Positions 1-8,185 are shown, counted from the first letter of the stretch. The stretch: DNA of 64,000 nucleotides from Anodontia alba (GCA_964016985.1 OZ024828.1:30209129-30273128), one strand, 5' to 3'. Notes: generated by a model from the letters alone, not told the origin. Program-made: numbers and translations.

Positions 1-3
1 ATC

Positions 4-233
4 TATATTCCCGAAAAGATTTTCAAAAAAGTCTCCTACTACTCATACAACAGGGGGTGGGGGGTTGGGAGAGGGACTACCCTTGTGTAATCATACCCGC
101 CGGGAAGGATTCCGTTTGTGTATATATATTCCCGAAAAGTTTTTCATATAAAGGTCCCCTACCACCCATAAAACATAAAAAGGGGGGAACTACCCTTGCG
201 GAATCCTACCCACCGGGAAGGATTCCGTTTGTG
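4..233 (+). repeat. Diverged 121-bp internal tandem duplication at the unit start
   Basis: 4-120 and 125-233 share TATATTCCCGAAAAG, then TTTTC, then a G-rich stretch followed by ACTACCCTTG, then ACCGGGAAGGATTCCGTTTGTG, at an offset of 121 bp. The two halves differ in the middle: the first has the long G-run motif, the second a single G6 run. It lies at the same place in every unit, for example 4855-5086 in unit 2. The joint contains a short, length-variable TA run. Confidence 0.85.
53..75 (+). other. Putative G-quadruplex motif
   Basis: Four G runs of 5, 6, 3 and 3 bases with loops of 1, 2 and 3 bases fit the standard G3+N1-7 pattern. The first loop is T in units 1-2 and A from unit 3 on. 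The motif is present in all 14 copies: 4904-4926, 9913-9935, 14771-14793, 19636-19658, 24512-24535, 29402-29424, 34286-34307, 39173-39195, 44055-44077, 48938-48960, 53805-53827, 58673-58695 and 63531-63552. G-run length varies by one base in units 6, 8 and 14, but the pattern stays intact. Folding in vivo is inference. Confidence 0.6.
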
Positions 234-318
234 AACGAAATCGTACGTTTCGTTCAGCGTCCAGGTAAAACCTGGACAGGATCTCTCCAATTAGTTGGAG
301 AAATAAACATTGGACGCT
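199..318. repeat. Cluster of inverted repeats (four hairpins plus an enclosing stem)
   Basis: Stems visible: CGGAATCC 199-206 with GGATTCCG 220-227; GAACGAAA 233-240 with TTTCGTTC 248-255; GTCCAGGT 259-266 with ACCTGGAC 270-277; TCTCCAA 284-290 with TTGGAGA 295-301. An outer stem, AGCGTCCA 256-263 with TGGACGCT 311-318, overlaps the third hairpin, so the two pairings exclude each other. The block from the second hairpin onward recurs at 5086, 10095, 14953, 19818, 24695, 29584, 34467, 39355, 44237, 49120, 53987, 58855 and 63712. Most inter-unit differences fall in loops; unit 9 breaks one stem pair. Confidence 0.8.
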
Positions 319-633
319 TTTCACAGAATTGCTCGCTTTAAATATGCATTTTGTATTAAAATTAAATGACTTTCGTATAGGTGACGATTTAACATTTATC
401 CTCAAATATGTCCTATCAGTCACATTTTTCTTAAAGATAAACAGACTAATAGAAAACGAGTGTCTATTACTATCTGAATGTCAGTATTATAACTGTTGGA
501 CTGGATCTGTTGACAAGTTTTTACACCTTTTTCATAGCAGACGACCGAGCTGTTAAACCGACTATTTGTCTCCCTTTACCAACCATTCACTTTATGAAGT
601 GCTATGAACAAAATAATAATCACTAATTAATAA
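319..633. other. Non-coding segment without recognised feature
   Basis: AT-rich single-copy-within-unit sequence between the hairpin cluster and the tRNA-like sequence. A 75-codon open frame crosses it in every unit but has no recognisable domain, and its repetition follows from the DNA repetition. Nothing else is seen. Confidence 0.6.
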
Positions 634-717
634 GAGCACGGTGCTCGAGTGGATTTTTTTACTATTTTAAAAGAAAACACACGCCTCTTCATGTGGGTTC
701 GAATCCTCACTTCGGCA
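634..717 (+). pseudogene. Degenerate tRNA-Leu-like (class II) sequence, unit 1
   Basis: TGCTCGAGTGG (642-652) resembles the Pol III A box of Leu/Ser tRNAs. GGTTCGAATCC (696-706) is a perfect B box, flanked by GTG and CAC that rebuild a T arm with one bulged T. CCTCTTC upstream resembles a tRNA-Leu variable arm, and TTCGGCA ends like an acceptor strand. T runs follow at 718-729, as Pol III terminators would. The acceptor halves pair poorly, the anticodon arm is an A/T-rich stretch, and the 5' end instead forms a perfect GAGCAC-G-GTGCTC hairpin (634-646). It is therefore a relic or tRNA-derived (SINE-like) promoter rather than a working tRNA. Best match by eye is tRNA-Leu; Ser is possible. Confidence 0.5.
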
Positions 718-1060
718 TTTATTTTTTTTCTAAAAACATTTTTTTTTTCATCCTTATTTTGTGTAAGTTTTCATTGTAGTTATGTTTTTTGTTTAGTTTT
801 AGTTAACGTTAGCAGCGAAAATATTCTTATTAATAATATAGCAGCCTTTGTTTGAGTTTGAAAAATTAAAGAAGAGAAATTTGATTGCTGATTACTATTC
901 ATATTTATAAAGCCTAGCGTACACCTCGTTCCTGGGTATCACAATATTTTTTCATTGAAAGCGCGCGTGGCTCCCTCATTGTTTCCAATGAATCTACAGC
1001 ACTGAAATTGTAGTAGTACGCTGCAGCCTTAATTCAGTAGCTCCAAACGCTGTCCTCCTA
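718..1060. other. AT-rich segment with T runs, no recognised gene
   Basis: Begins with T runs (718-729 and a longer run near 738-748) that would end Pol III transcription from the tRNA-like boxes. The rest, including GTACACCTCGTTCCTGG and a CTGCAGCC stretch, matches nothing I know. Confidence 0.55.
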
Positions 1061-1064
1061 CATT

Positions 1065-1071
1065 TATAAAA
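1065..1071 (+). promoter_or_regulatory. TATA-like box TATAAAA
   Basis: TATAAAA lies 54 bp before an ATG in good Kozak context (A at -3, G at +4) that opens a 25-codon frame. It is unchanged at this place in the units checked. TATA-like strings are common in AT-rich DNA, so a promoter role is inference only. Confidence 0.2.
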
Positions 1072-1124
1072 CCAAATAGGTGTATACAGCTTCAAACATA
1101 CTAGAATCTTAAAGTGTGTATAGC

Positions 1125-1202
1125 ATGGATGCAGGAAGGCATGTTCAAGATCCTGTTGTCTTAAAAAAGAGTTACAGAATCATGAAAGCAAAGAAAACAT
1201 AA
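1125..1202 (+). CDS. Candidate 25-codon small ORF (doubtful)
   Basis: The frame begins MDAGRHVQDPVVLKK and ends in a lysine-rich tail before TAA. The start has an A at -3 and G at +4, with a TATA-like box upstream. I do not recognise the peptide; no signal peptide or domain can be seen. Copies differ: residue 16 is Ser in units 1-3 and Arg from unit 4 on, and residue 20 is Met only in unit 1. In unit 3 a 5-bp deletion near 11053 shifts the frame and lengthens it to about 61 codons from the same ATG (10987). That tolerance argues against function. Listed as the best of the weak coding candidates. Confidence 0.1.
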   Translation: MDAGRHVQDPVVLKKSYRIMKAKKT

Positions 1203-1302
1203 CGAGTCTCAACTCAACTGTGGCAGTATTTGCCATTTTCTCATGCGCCGACTTTTGTTTTTATTCGTCGGATCGTAAGAAAATAGCATTGTCCCATATT
1301 CT

Positions 1303-2018
1303 CATATGCCAATAGCCGTGAGACCCGGATAGGCATACACTTCCGAACAGTATAATCAAGGTTTTTTTGTTCGTCAATATTTTCTACCATATCGAACCGT
1401 TGAATTAGAATCGAAGGACCTGTTTCGACTGCGTGTGTGCAGCTAATCTTTGCCTTCGTTGTTCGCATATGCAATAAGACATTTGAAGCCTACCATAAGC
1501 GTGGTTCACGGCTGCGGACAGTTACAGCAATACAGCAAATTAAGACCTGTACGTTTTATACATTTACCAATACGATTTTGTCTTGTTCACGTAGGTGTAT
1601 GATTCTCATCACGGTCTCTCAACTTCTGTAATTACCGTAAATATTCAGACACATTAGTGCCTTGCTCTGCCTAATCAAATATTTGGACAGAATAGAAAAT
1701 GATCAGGAAGAACAACTATCACAGAACATATTATCGTTATTGTTAATTATAATTAGGACAACAGAAAATGTCAATATGTCATATGCTCATAGAGTTGGCA
1801 CAGGTAACCGTGAGCACGGTCTGGTCAGGTGTTTGTAATATTTTTCTCTGTAATTTCTGACAAATATCTAAGTGGACAGAGTAAGACGCTGATCCGACTG
1901 CGCGCGCTTGAGTTGCAGGCTTATGCGCACCTTAGTTCGCCGCATATGTGAAAAGACCATTTTCGCATGTTGCTATTTTATTATAAGCTCAAATAAGTGA
2001 AATTGTTTATGTCATATG
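1303..2018 (+). repeat. Ancient diverged blocks with 163-bp CATATG spacing
   Basis: CATATG occurs at 1303 and 1466, and again at 1780 and 1943; both pairs are exactly 163 bp apart. Between them both stretches contain an AT-rich middle, then CGACTGCG followed by alternating GC/GT (1427 and 1895), then GTTCG shortly before the second CATATG. A further CATATG lies at 2013. The likeness is weak base by base, so common descent from a roughly 160-bp monomer is inference. Confidence 0.45.
1527..1690 (+). repeat. Internal diverged repeat, copy 1
   Basis: Matches 3133-3286 in collinear order. Shared landmarks: GCAATACA, ATTAAGAC, GTACGTTT, a TTTA(C/T)CAATAC string, TGTGATTCT-like text, CTCTCAA, AAATATTCAGA, TTAG(T/C)(G/A)CCTT, and a final ATATTTGGACA. 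Repeated in every unit at the same offset. Confidence 0.8.
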
Positions 2019-2112
2019 CGAACAGTAGAGATTCAGATAATTGTGCGCAACAAATATGTGAAAGAGTGTACATGTGTCAAATACCAATAGGAGAGACCAT
2101 CCCGCGCATTTG

Positions 2113-2214
2113 CGTAGTCAGATCATGGTCTTCTCTGTCCGCCAAATTATTTGGTATGTTTTACAGTATTCAACAATTCTGTCAGCGGACAACGAAAACC
2201 ATGATCAGGCTGCG
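2113..2214. repeat. 102-nt imperfect foldback
   Basis: Nested complementary arms: 2113-2119 with 2208-2214 (7 pairs, two of them G-T); GATCATGGT 2121-2129 with ACCATGATC 2198-2206; a 6 by 6 internal loop; then TGTCCGC 2136-2142 with GCGGACA 2185-2191, around a 42-nt loop. Directly after it lies TGCACAGA-CCAA-TCTGTGCA (2219-2238), a perfect 8-bp hairpin. Other copies start at 6966, 11970, 16833, 21698, 26575, 31464, 36347, 41235, 46117, 51000, 55867 and 60734. Could be a relic of a palindromic element or a hairpin transcript; function unknown. Confidence 0.6.
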
Positions 2215-2239
2215 TGGCTGCACAGACCAATCTGTGCAT

Positions 2240-2792
2240 GCGTCGGACTTATTAGTAAAATGAACAAAAAAGAATATATTCGGAAATGCTCGTGAACAAG
2301 GTCGAAATTTGTTAAATATTTAGTTGGTAGTAATCACTTTTCTTATTGACTTTTGTAGGTGTTCTTTTTGTTTACTTGTGTCTGGATGCGGAGAGTGAAG
2401 GGTAGCACCTACAGGTATTAAACGGAGAACATTTCGAATACATAGTACATACGAATTAGTGTTCCGTACTTGACACAACGTATGAGTCTAGGTACTTGCT
2501 TATCTACGTCAAACCGATAAACTGTTGAATATTTCAGGAAGCTAAATATATCAAAAGCTTAATTTCACTACAGATGTGGCCAGATTTTAGTTAGAACATT
2601 TATACAGGGAAGGTAATACATAAAAAGAAAACGCTAGCGCCTGATTGCTGTACATGTAGTCAGATAGTACGGTTGATAGATGGTCGTCTTAGTTATTTGT
2701 GTATCTATGTCCACAAAACTTTGGAACAGCTTAAAAACTTCGAGATCAGTAAGCACTTGGATCGGTGACAGCATATCGGTCATTTCTTTCCA
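2240..2792. other. Segment without recognised gene or repeat
   Basis: Moderately AT-rich sequence between the foldback and the CT tracts. No RNA gene, no credible reading frame and no internal repeat was seen by eye. Confidence 0.5.
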
Positions 2793-2959
2793 GCTCTCTC
2801 TCTCACTCTCTCACTCTCTCTCTCTCGTTTTTTTTTCACGCGAACTGACGGACAGAGTGAAACACTACGTTATGAGTTAATGTATTACTATCGGCTGCTA
2901 GTCATTTCTTTACAACTCTTTCTCTCTCTCACTCTCCCTCTCTCTGTTTTTTTTTTTTT
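2793..2959 (+). repeat. CT and poly-T tracts, unit 1
   Basis: Two polypyrimidine tracts (CT runs broken by CAC, each ending in G then a T run of 9 and 13) sit in a diverged tandem duplication: ATTTCTTTCCAG/ATTTCTTTACAA precedes each tract, and CGAACTGACGGA follows each at 158-bp spacing (2841, 2999). The second copy has about 36 bp more after its T run. A third partial copy of the leading part lies near 3061. Confidence 0.85.
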
Positions 2960-3132
2960 ATTTACACATCCAGTCCTCAATGTGTCCTATTTCATACGCG
3001 AACTGACGGAACTATGTTATGAGTTCATGAAATATATGGCCCTTCTGCTGTCAGTTTAGCCATTCTTTCCTTCTGTAGCAAATGGGAAAACATGATTACC
3101 ATACACGTGAATCAGCGACGTCGGATTAGGCT

Positions 3133-3286
3133 GCAATACAATGGATTAAGACTTGTAAGTTTTCGTACGTTTATCAATACCAATTTCGTCTGTGTGATTC
3201 TTAGTGCTGCACTCTCAAACACTGCACTGACGGAAAATATTCAGAACTATTAGCACCTTATCATATCTTTAACGATATTTGGACAA
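3133..3286 (+). repeat. Internal diverged repeat, copy 2
   Basis: Second copy of the block at 1527-1690, about 1.6 kb downstream in the same orientation and about 10 bp shorter. It lies just before the 159-bp subrepeat array. Confidence 0.8.
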
Positions 3287-3332
3287 GCGTATACATTCTG
3301 ATTAATTACCATTTGTTGCACTCGAAACTACA

Positions 3333-4089
3333 GGTTGAATGGCAAAATGTGTAGACCCAGATCAAATGGTTAATTTTAGGAGCTATCTCATCTGGGTTCA
3401 CACCGTATCGCCACGTGTTTAATTGCATATGCTACGCACATAGTCAAATCGGCGTTTAGTCAAAAGCAGCTAATCTGCGTCAAAAACTACTGGTTTGAAT
3501 ATCAAACTGTCTAGACCAAGATCAAATGGTTCATTTTAGGAGTTTTGTGATCAGGGTCCGCGCTTTTTACTCACGTGCCAACATACTCATTCTACTCAGG
3601 TGGTCAAATCAGTGTTAAGTCGGAAACAGCAAACTGCGTTTAAAACTACTGGTTTAAATAGCAAACTGTCTAGACCAAGATAACATGGTTCATTTAAGGA
3701 GCTTTGTGATCTGGGTCTGCGCTGTTTACTCACGTGCCAACATACTCATTCTACTCAGGTGGTCAAATCAGTGTTAAGTCGGAAACAGCAAACTGCGTCT
3801 AAAACTACTGTTTGAATGGCAGACTGCGTAGTCCCAGAACAAATTGTTCATTTAAGAAGCTATAAGATTTGGGTCCGCGCTGTTTGCTTACGTGTCCAAA
3901 TGGTGAAATCAGCGTTTAGTCGAAAACAGCCAAACTGCGTCCGAAACAACTGGTTGAGATGCAATCTGTGTAGACCCAGATCAAATGGTTCATGTTAGGA
4001 GCTATGTATTCAGGATCTGCTTTGTATGCTCGCGCGTCAACAAGCACATTCCACACAGATGGTCAAATCAGCGCTTAGTCGAAAGCAGG
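3333..4089 (+). repeat. Array of five 142-159 bp subrepeats, unit 1
   Basis: Subrepeats start at 3333, 3492, 3651, 3810 and 3952. Each has GGTT(T)GAAT, then a CAAACTGTSTAGACC-like stretch, AGATCAAATGGTTCATTT, TAGGAGCT, a TGATCTGGGTCYGCGCT-like core, a CACGTG or degenerate form, and GGTCAAATCAG ending in GTCGAAAACAG. Subrepeats 2 and 3 are the most alike; 1 and 5 are the most diverged. CACGTG is intact in the first three (about 3412, 3574, 3732). The set is conserved in all units. Confidence 0.92.
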
Positions 4090-4851
4090 AAACTTAATTA
4101 TTGCCACCTACGCTCCAGTTTATATGCATATGAACACGGTAGAGATATGCAGACTGCACGATTTTCTCGTTGTCTAATACTTAACGATATACAGATCCTT
4201 TGACTTTACTTAAAACATTATGGTTCTCATGTACACAAGAAGTAGATCAGCGTTTACAAAGGCGCCTGTGAATATGTGTGGGTTGAATGTCAAATTACAT
4301 TTTTTTTTCGTTTAGTAATTATTGCGGCATATGATAAAATCACAGTAAAAACTGGCCGCCCAAAATTTAATGTCCATTTTCAGGATGCGCTCCTACAAAT
4401 GACTGCCACAAATGTGTGCTTCAGCGCGTGTTTGCCTTGTATACAAAAGTTTTAAAGTAAACATATTATTTAATCCTTGTAAATCATTTTTGGCTGGTGC
4501 ACGTTTTGATTTCTTGTTTTTGTATGCAGTCGCGTACGAAATGACCCAGTACACCAAAGCGAAAAGCGCTGGCATTATCACAGAACAAACTCAACTGCCA
4601 TGATCCTACATGGAGCAAAGTAAGGATCCTGAAAGAAATGCGTGAGGATACAGAACGCCATATATATCAGCAACCATGCAAACAAAGGCGTTTTAGACAT
4701 ATATGAAGGTTAACTTGAAAGACATTAACATGAATGTCCATACCACACAATCCTAAAGGTTTATGTTCTTAAGCGCATCTTTATAATATTGTTTTACATT
4801 GTTGCACGAACTCTACATTATTTACAAAGCCAAACTTATGTCGGATTTCAC
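4090..4851. other. Unassigned 3' part of the unit
   Basis: Starts with TATATGCATATGAACACGGTAG (about 4121), which recalls the CATATGCGAACAGTAG stretch at 2013 and hints at another old monomer. The rest holds only short open frames on both strands (about 60-75 codons) with no recognisable domain. A C(A)TTTTTGG string near 4486 looks like an Sm site, but no snRNA fold surrounds it. Confidence 0.5.
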
Positions 4852-5486
4852 ATCTATATTCCCGAAAAGATTTTCAAAAAAGTCTCCTACTACTCATACA
4901 ACAGGGGGTGGGGGGTTGGGAGAGGGACTACCCTTGTGTAATCATACCCGCCGGGAAGGATTCCGTTTGTGTATATATATATTCCCGAAAAGTTTTTCAT
5001 ATAAAGGTCCCCTACCACCCATAAAACATAAAAAGGGGGGAACTACCCTTGCGGAATCCTACCCACCGGGAAGGATTCCGTTTGTGAACGAAATCGTACG
5101 TTTCGTTCAGCGTCCAGGTAAAACCTGGACAGGATCTCTCCAATTAGTTGGAGAAATAAACATTGGACGCTTTTCACAGAATTGCTCGCTTTAAATATGC
5201 ATTTTGTATTAAAATTAAATGACTTTCGTATAGGTGACGATTTAACATTTATCCTCAAATATGTCCTATCAGTCACATTTTTCTTAAAGATAAACAGACT
5301 AATAGAAAACGAGTGTCTATTACTATCTGAATGTCAGTATTATAACTGTTGGACTGGATCTGTTGACAAGTTTTTACACCTTTTTCATAGCAGACGACCG
5401 AGCTGTTAAACCGACTATTTGTCTCCCTTTACCAACCATTCACTTTATGAAGTGCTATGAACAAAATAATAATCACTAATTAATAA

Positions 5487-5570
5487 GAGCACGGTGCTCG
5501 AGTGGATTTTTTTACTATTTTAAAAGAAAACACACGCCTCTTCATGTGGGTTCGAATCCTCACTTCGGCA
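5487..5570 (+). pseudogene. tRNA-Leu-like relic, unit 2
   Basis: Identical in sequence to the unit 1 copy: A box, perfect B box and downstream T runs. Confidence 0.5.
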
Positions 5571-7645
5571 TTTATTTTTTTTCTAAAAACATTTTTTTTT
5601 TCATCCTTATTTTGTGTAAGTTTTCATTGTAGTTATGTTTTTTGTTTAGTTTTAGTTAACGTTAGCAGCGAAAATATTCTTATTAATAATATAGCAGCCT
5701 TTGTTTGAGTTTGAAAAATTAAAGAAGAGAAATTTGATTGCTGATTACTATTCATATTTATAAAGCCTAGCGTACACCTCGTTCCTGGGTATCACAATAT
5801 TTTTTCATTGAAAGCGCGCGTGGCTCCCTCATTGTTTCCAATGAATCTACAGCACTGAAATTGTAGTAGTACGCTGCAGCCTTAATTCAGTAGCTCCAAA
5901 CGCTGTCCTCCTACATTTATAAAACCAAATCTGTGTATACAGCTTCAAACATACTAGAATCTTAAAGTGTGTATAGCATGGATGCAGGAAGGCATGTTCA
6001 AGATCCTGTTGTCTTAAAAAAGAGTTACAGAATCAAGAAAGCAAAGAAAACATAACGAGTCTCAACTCAACTGTGGCAGTATTTGCCATTTTCTCATGCG
6101 CCGACTTTTGTTTTTATTCGTCGGATCGTAAGAAAATAGCATTGTCCCATATTCTCATATGCCAATAGCCGTGAGACCCGGATAGGCATACACTTCCGAA
6201 CAGTATAATCAAGGTTTTTTTGTTCGTCAATATTTTCTACCATATCGAACCGTTGAATTAGAATCGAAGGACCTGTTTCGACTGCGTGTGTGCAGCTAAT
6301 CTTTGCCTTCGTTGTTCGCATATGCAATAAGACATTTGAAGCCTACCATAAGCGTGGTTCACGGCTGCGGACAGTTACAGAAATACAGCAAATTAAGACC
6401 TGTACGTTTTATACATTTACCAATACGATTTTGTCTTGTTCACGTAGGTGTATGATTCTCATCACGGTCTCTCAACTTCTGTAATTACCGTAAATATTCA
6501 GACACATTAGTGCCTTGCTCTGCCTAATCAAATATTTGGACAGAATAGAAAATGTTCAGGAAGAACAACTATCACAGAACATATTATCGTTATTGTTAAT
6601 TATAATTAAGACAACAGAAAATGTCAATATGTCATATGCTCATAGAGTTGGCACAGGTAACCGTGAGCACGGTCTGGTCAGGTGTTTGTAATATTTTTCT
6701 CTGTAATTTCTGACAAATATCTAAGTGGACAGAGTAAGACGCTGATCCGACTGCGCGCGCTTGAGTTGCAGGCTTATGCGCACCTTAGTTCGCCGCATAT
6801 GTGAAAAGACCATTTTCGCATGTTGCTATTTTATTATAAGCTCAAATAAGTGAAATTGTTTATGTCATATGCGAACAGTAGAGATTCAGATAATTGTGCG
6901 CAACAAATATGTGAAAGAGTGTACATGTGTCAAATACCAATAGGAGAGACCATCCCGCGCATTTGCGTAGTCAGATCATGGTCTTCTCTGTCCGCCAAAT
7001 TATTTGGTATGTTTTACAGTATTCAACAATTCTGTCAGCGGACAACGAAAACCATGATCAGGCTGCGTGGCTGCACAGACCAATCTGTGCACGCGTCGGA
7101 CTTATTAGTAAAATGAACAAAAAAGAATATATTCGGAAATGCTCGTGAACAAGGTCGAAATTTGTTAAATATTTAGTTGGTAGTAATCACTTTTCTTATT
7201 GACTTTTGTAGGTGTTCTTTTTGTTTACTTGTGTCTGGATGCGGAGAGTGAAGGGTAGCACCTACAGGTATTAAACGGAGAACATTTCGAATACATAGTA
7301 CATACGAATTAGTGTTCCGTACTTGACACAACGTATGAGTCTAGGTACTTGCTTATCTACGTCAAACCGATAAACTGTTGAATATTTCAGGAAGCTAAAT
7401 ATATCAAAAGCTTAATTTCACTACAGATGTGGCCAGATTTTAGTTAGAACATTTATACAGGGAAGGTAATACATAAAAAGAAAACGCTAGCGCCTGATTG
7501 CTGTACATGTAGTCAGATAGTACGGTTGATAGATGGTCGTCTTAGTTATTTGTGTATCTATGTCCACAAAACTTTGGAACAGCTTAAAAACTTCGAGATC
7601 AGTAAGCACTTGGATCGGTGACAGCATATCGGTCATTTCTTTCCA

Positions 7646-7812
7646 GCTCTCTCTCTCACTCTCTCACTCTCTCTCTCTCGTTTTTTTTTCACGCGAACTG
7701 ACGGACAGAGTGAAACACTACGTTATGAGTTAATGTATTACTATCGGCTGCTAGTCATTTCTTTACAACTCTTTCTCTCTCTCACTCTCCCTCTCTCTGT
7801 TTTTTTTTTTTT
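7646..7812 (+). repeat. CT and poly-T tracts, unit 2
   Basis: Same form as unit 1; first T run 9. Confidence 0.85.
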
Positions 7813-8185
7813 ATTTACACATCCAGTCCTCAATGTGTCCTATTTCATACGCGAACTGACGGAACTATGTTATGAGTTCATGAAATATATGGCCCTTCTG
7901 CTGTCAGTTTAGCCATTCTTTCCTTCTGTAGCAAATGGGAAAACATGATTACCATACACGTGAATCAGCGACGTCGGATTAGGCTGCAATACAATGGATT
8001 AAGACTTGTAAGTTTTCGTACGTTTATCAATACCAATTTCGTCTGTGTGATTCTTAGTGCTGCACTCTCAAACACTGCACTGACGGAAAATATTCAGAAC
8101 TATTAGCACCTTATCATATCTTTAACGATATTTGGACAAGCGTATACATTCTGATTAATTACCATTTGTTGCACTCGAAACTACA

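Larger units (their letters stand above)
1..4851 (+). repeat. Macrosatellite unit 1 (4851 bp), reference copy
   Basis: First complete unit of the array and the reference for internal positions. It joins directly to an almost identical copy with no spacer. Its left edge is the window edge, so the array continues leftwards. It belongs to the A variant block: hairpin loop TTAG at 291-294, GAGTTACAG in the small-ORF region, and the shortest first poly-T tract (9 T). Private changes include AATAGGTG near 1075, where the other units read AATCTGTG. No gene was recognised in it. Confidence 0.97.

Noticed and set aside
634..717. Functional tRNA gene
   Set aside because: The acceptor strands do not pair, the T stem has a bulge and the anticodon arm is replaced by A/T-rich text. 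Annotated as a relic instead.
1241..1474. Minus-strand 77-codon frame repeated in every unit
   Set aside because: No similarity recognised, no promoter or start context, and the variants seen include non-synonymous changes. Treated as a chance frame.
1997..2295. Overlapping frames of 88 and 73 codons conserved in all units
   Set aside because: They overlap each other and cover the foldback. They persist only because the DNA is nearly identical; no start context, domain or codon pattern supports coding.
3333..4089. CRISPR-like array
   Set aside because: Repeats are about 150 bp, contiguous and diverged, with no short identical repeats separated by unique spacers.
4484..4500. Sm-site-like CATTTTTGG, possible snRNA or spliced-leader RNA
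   Set aside because: No flanking terminal stem-loops, no recognisable U-snRNA 5' sequence and no splice-donor exon in a fitting position.
1..4851. LTR retrotransposon or LINE as the origin of the unit
   Set aside because: No direct terminal repeats, primer-binding site, polyA-ended element boundary or reverse-transcriptase motif was seen in any frame.
4799..5194. Open frame of 131 codons across the unit boundary (also near 9808, 19531, 53700 and 58568)
   Set aside because: No recognisable domain. The frame runs through the G-rich and hairpin repeats, and is shortened to about 77-110 codons in other units by single-base changes and G-run or poly-A indels, so it is not conserved as protein.
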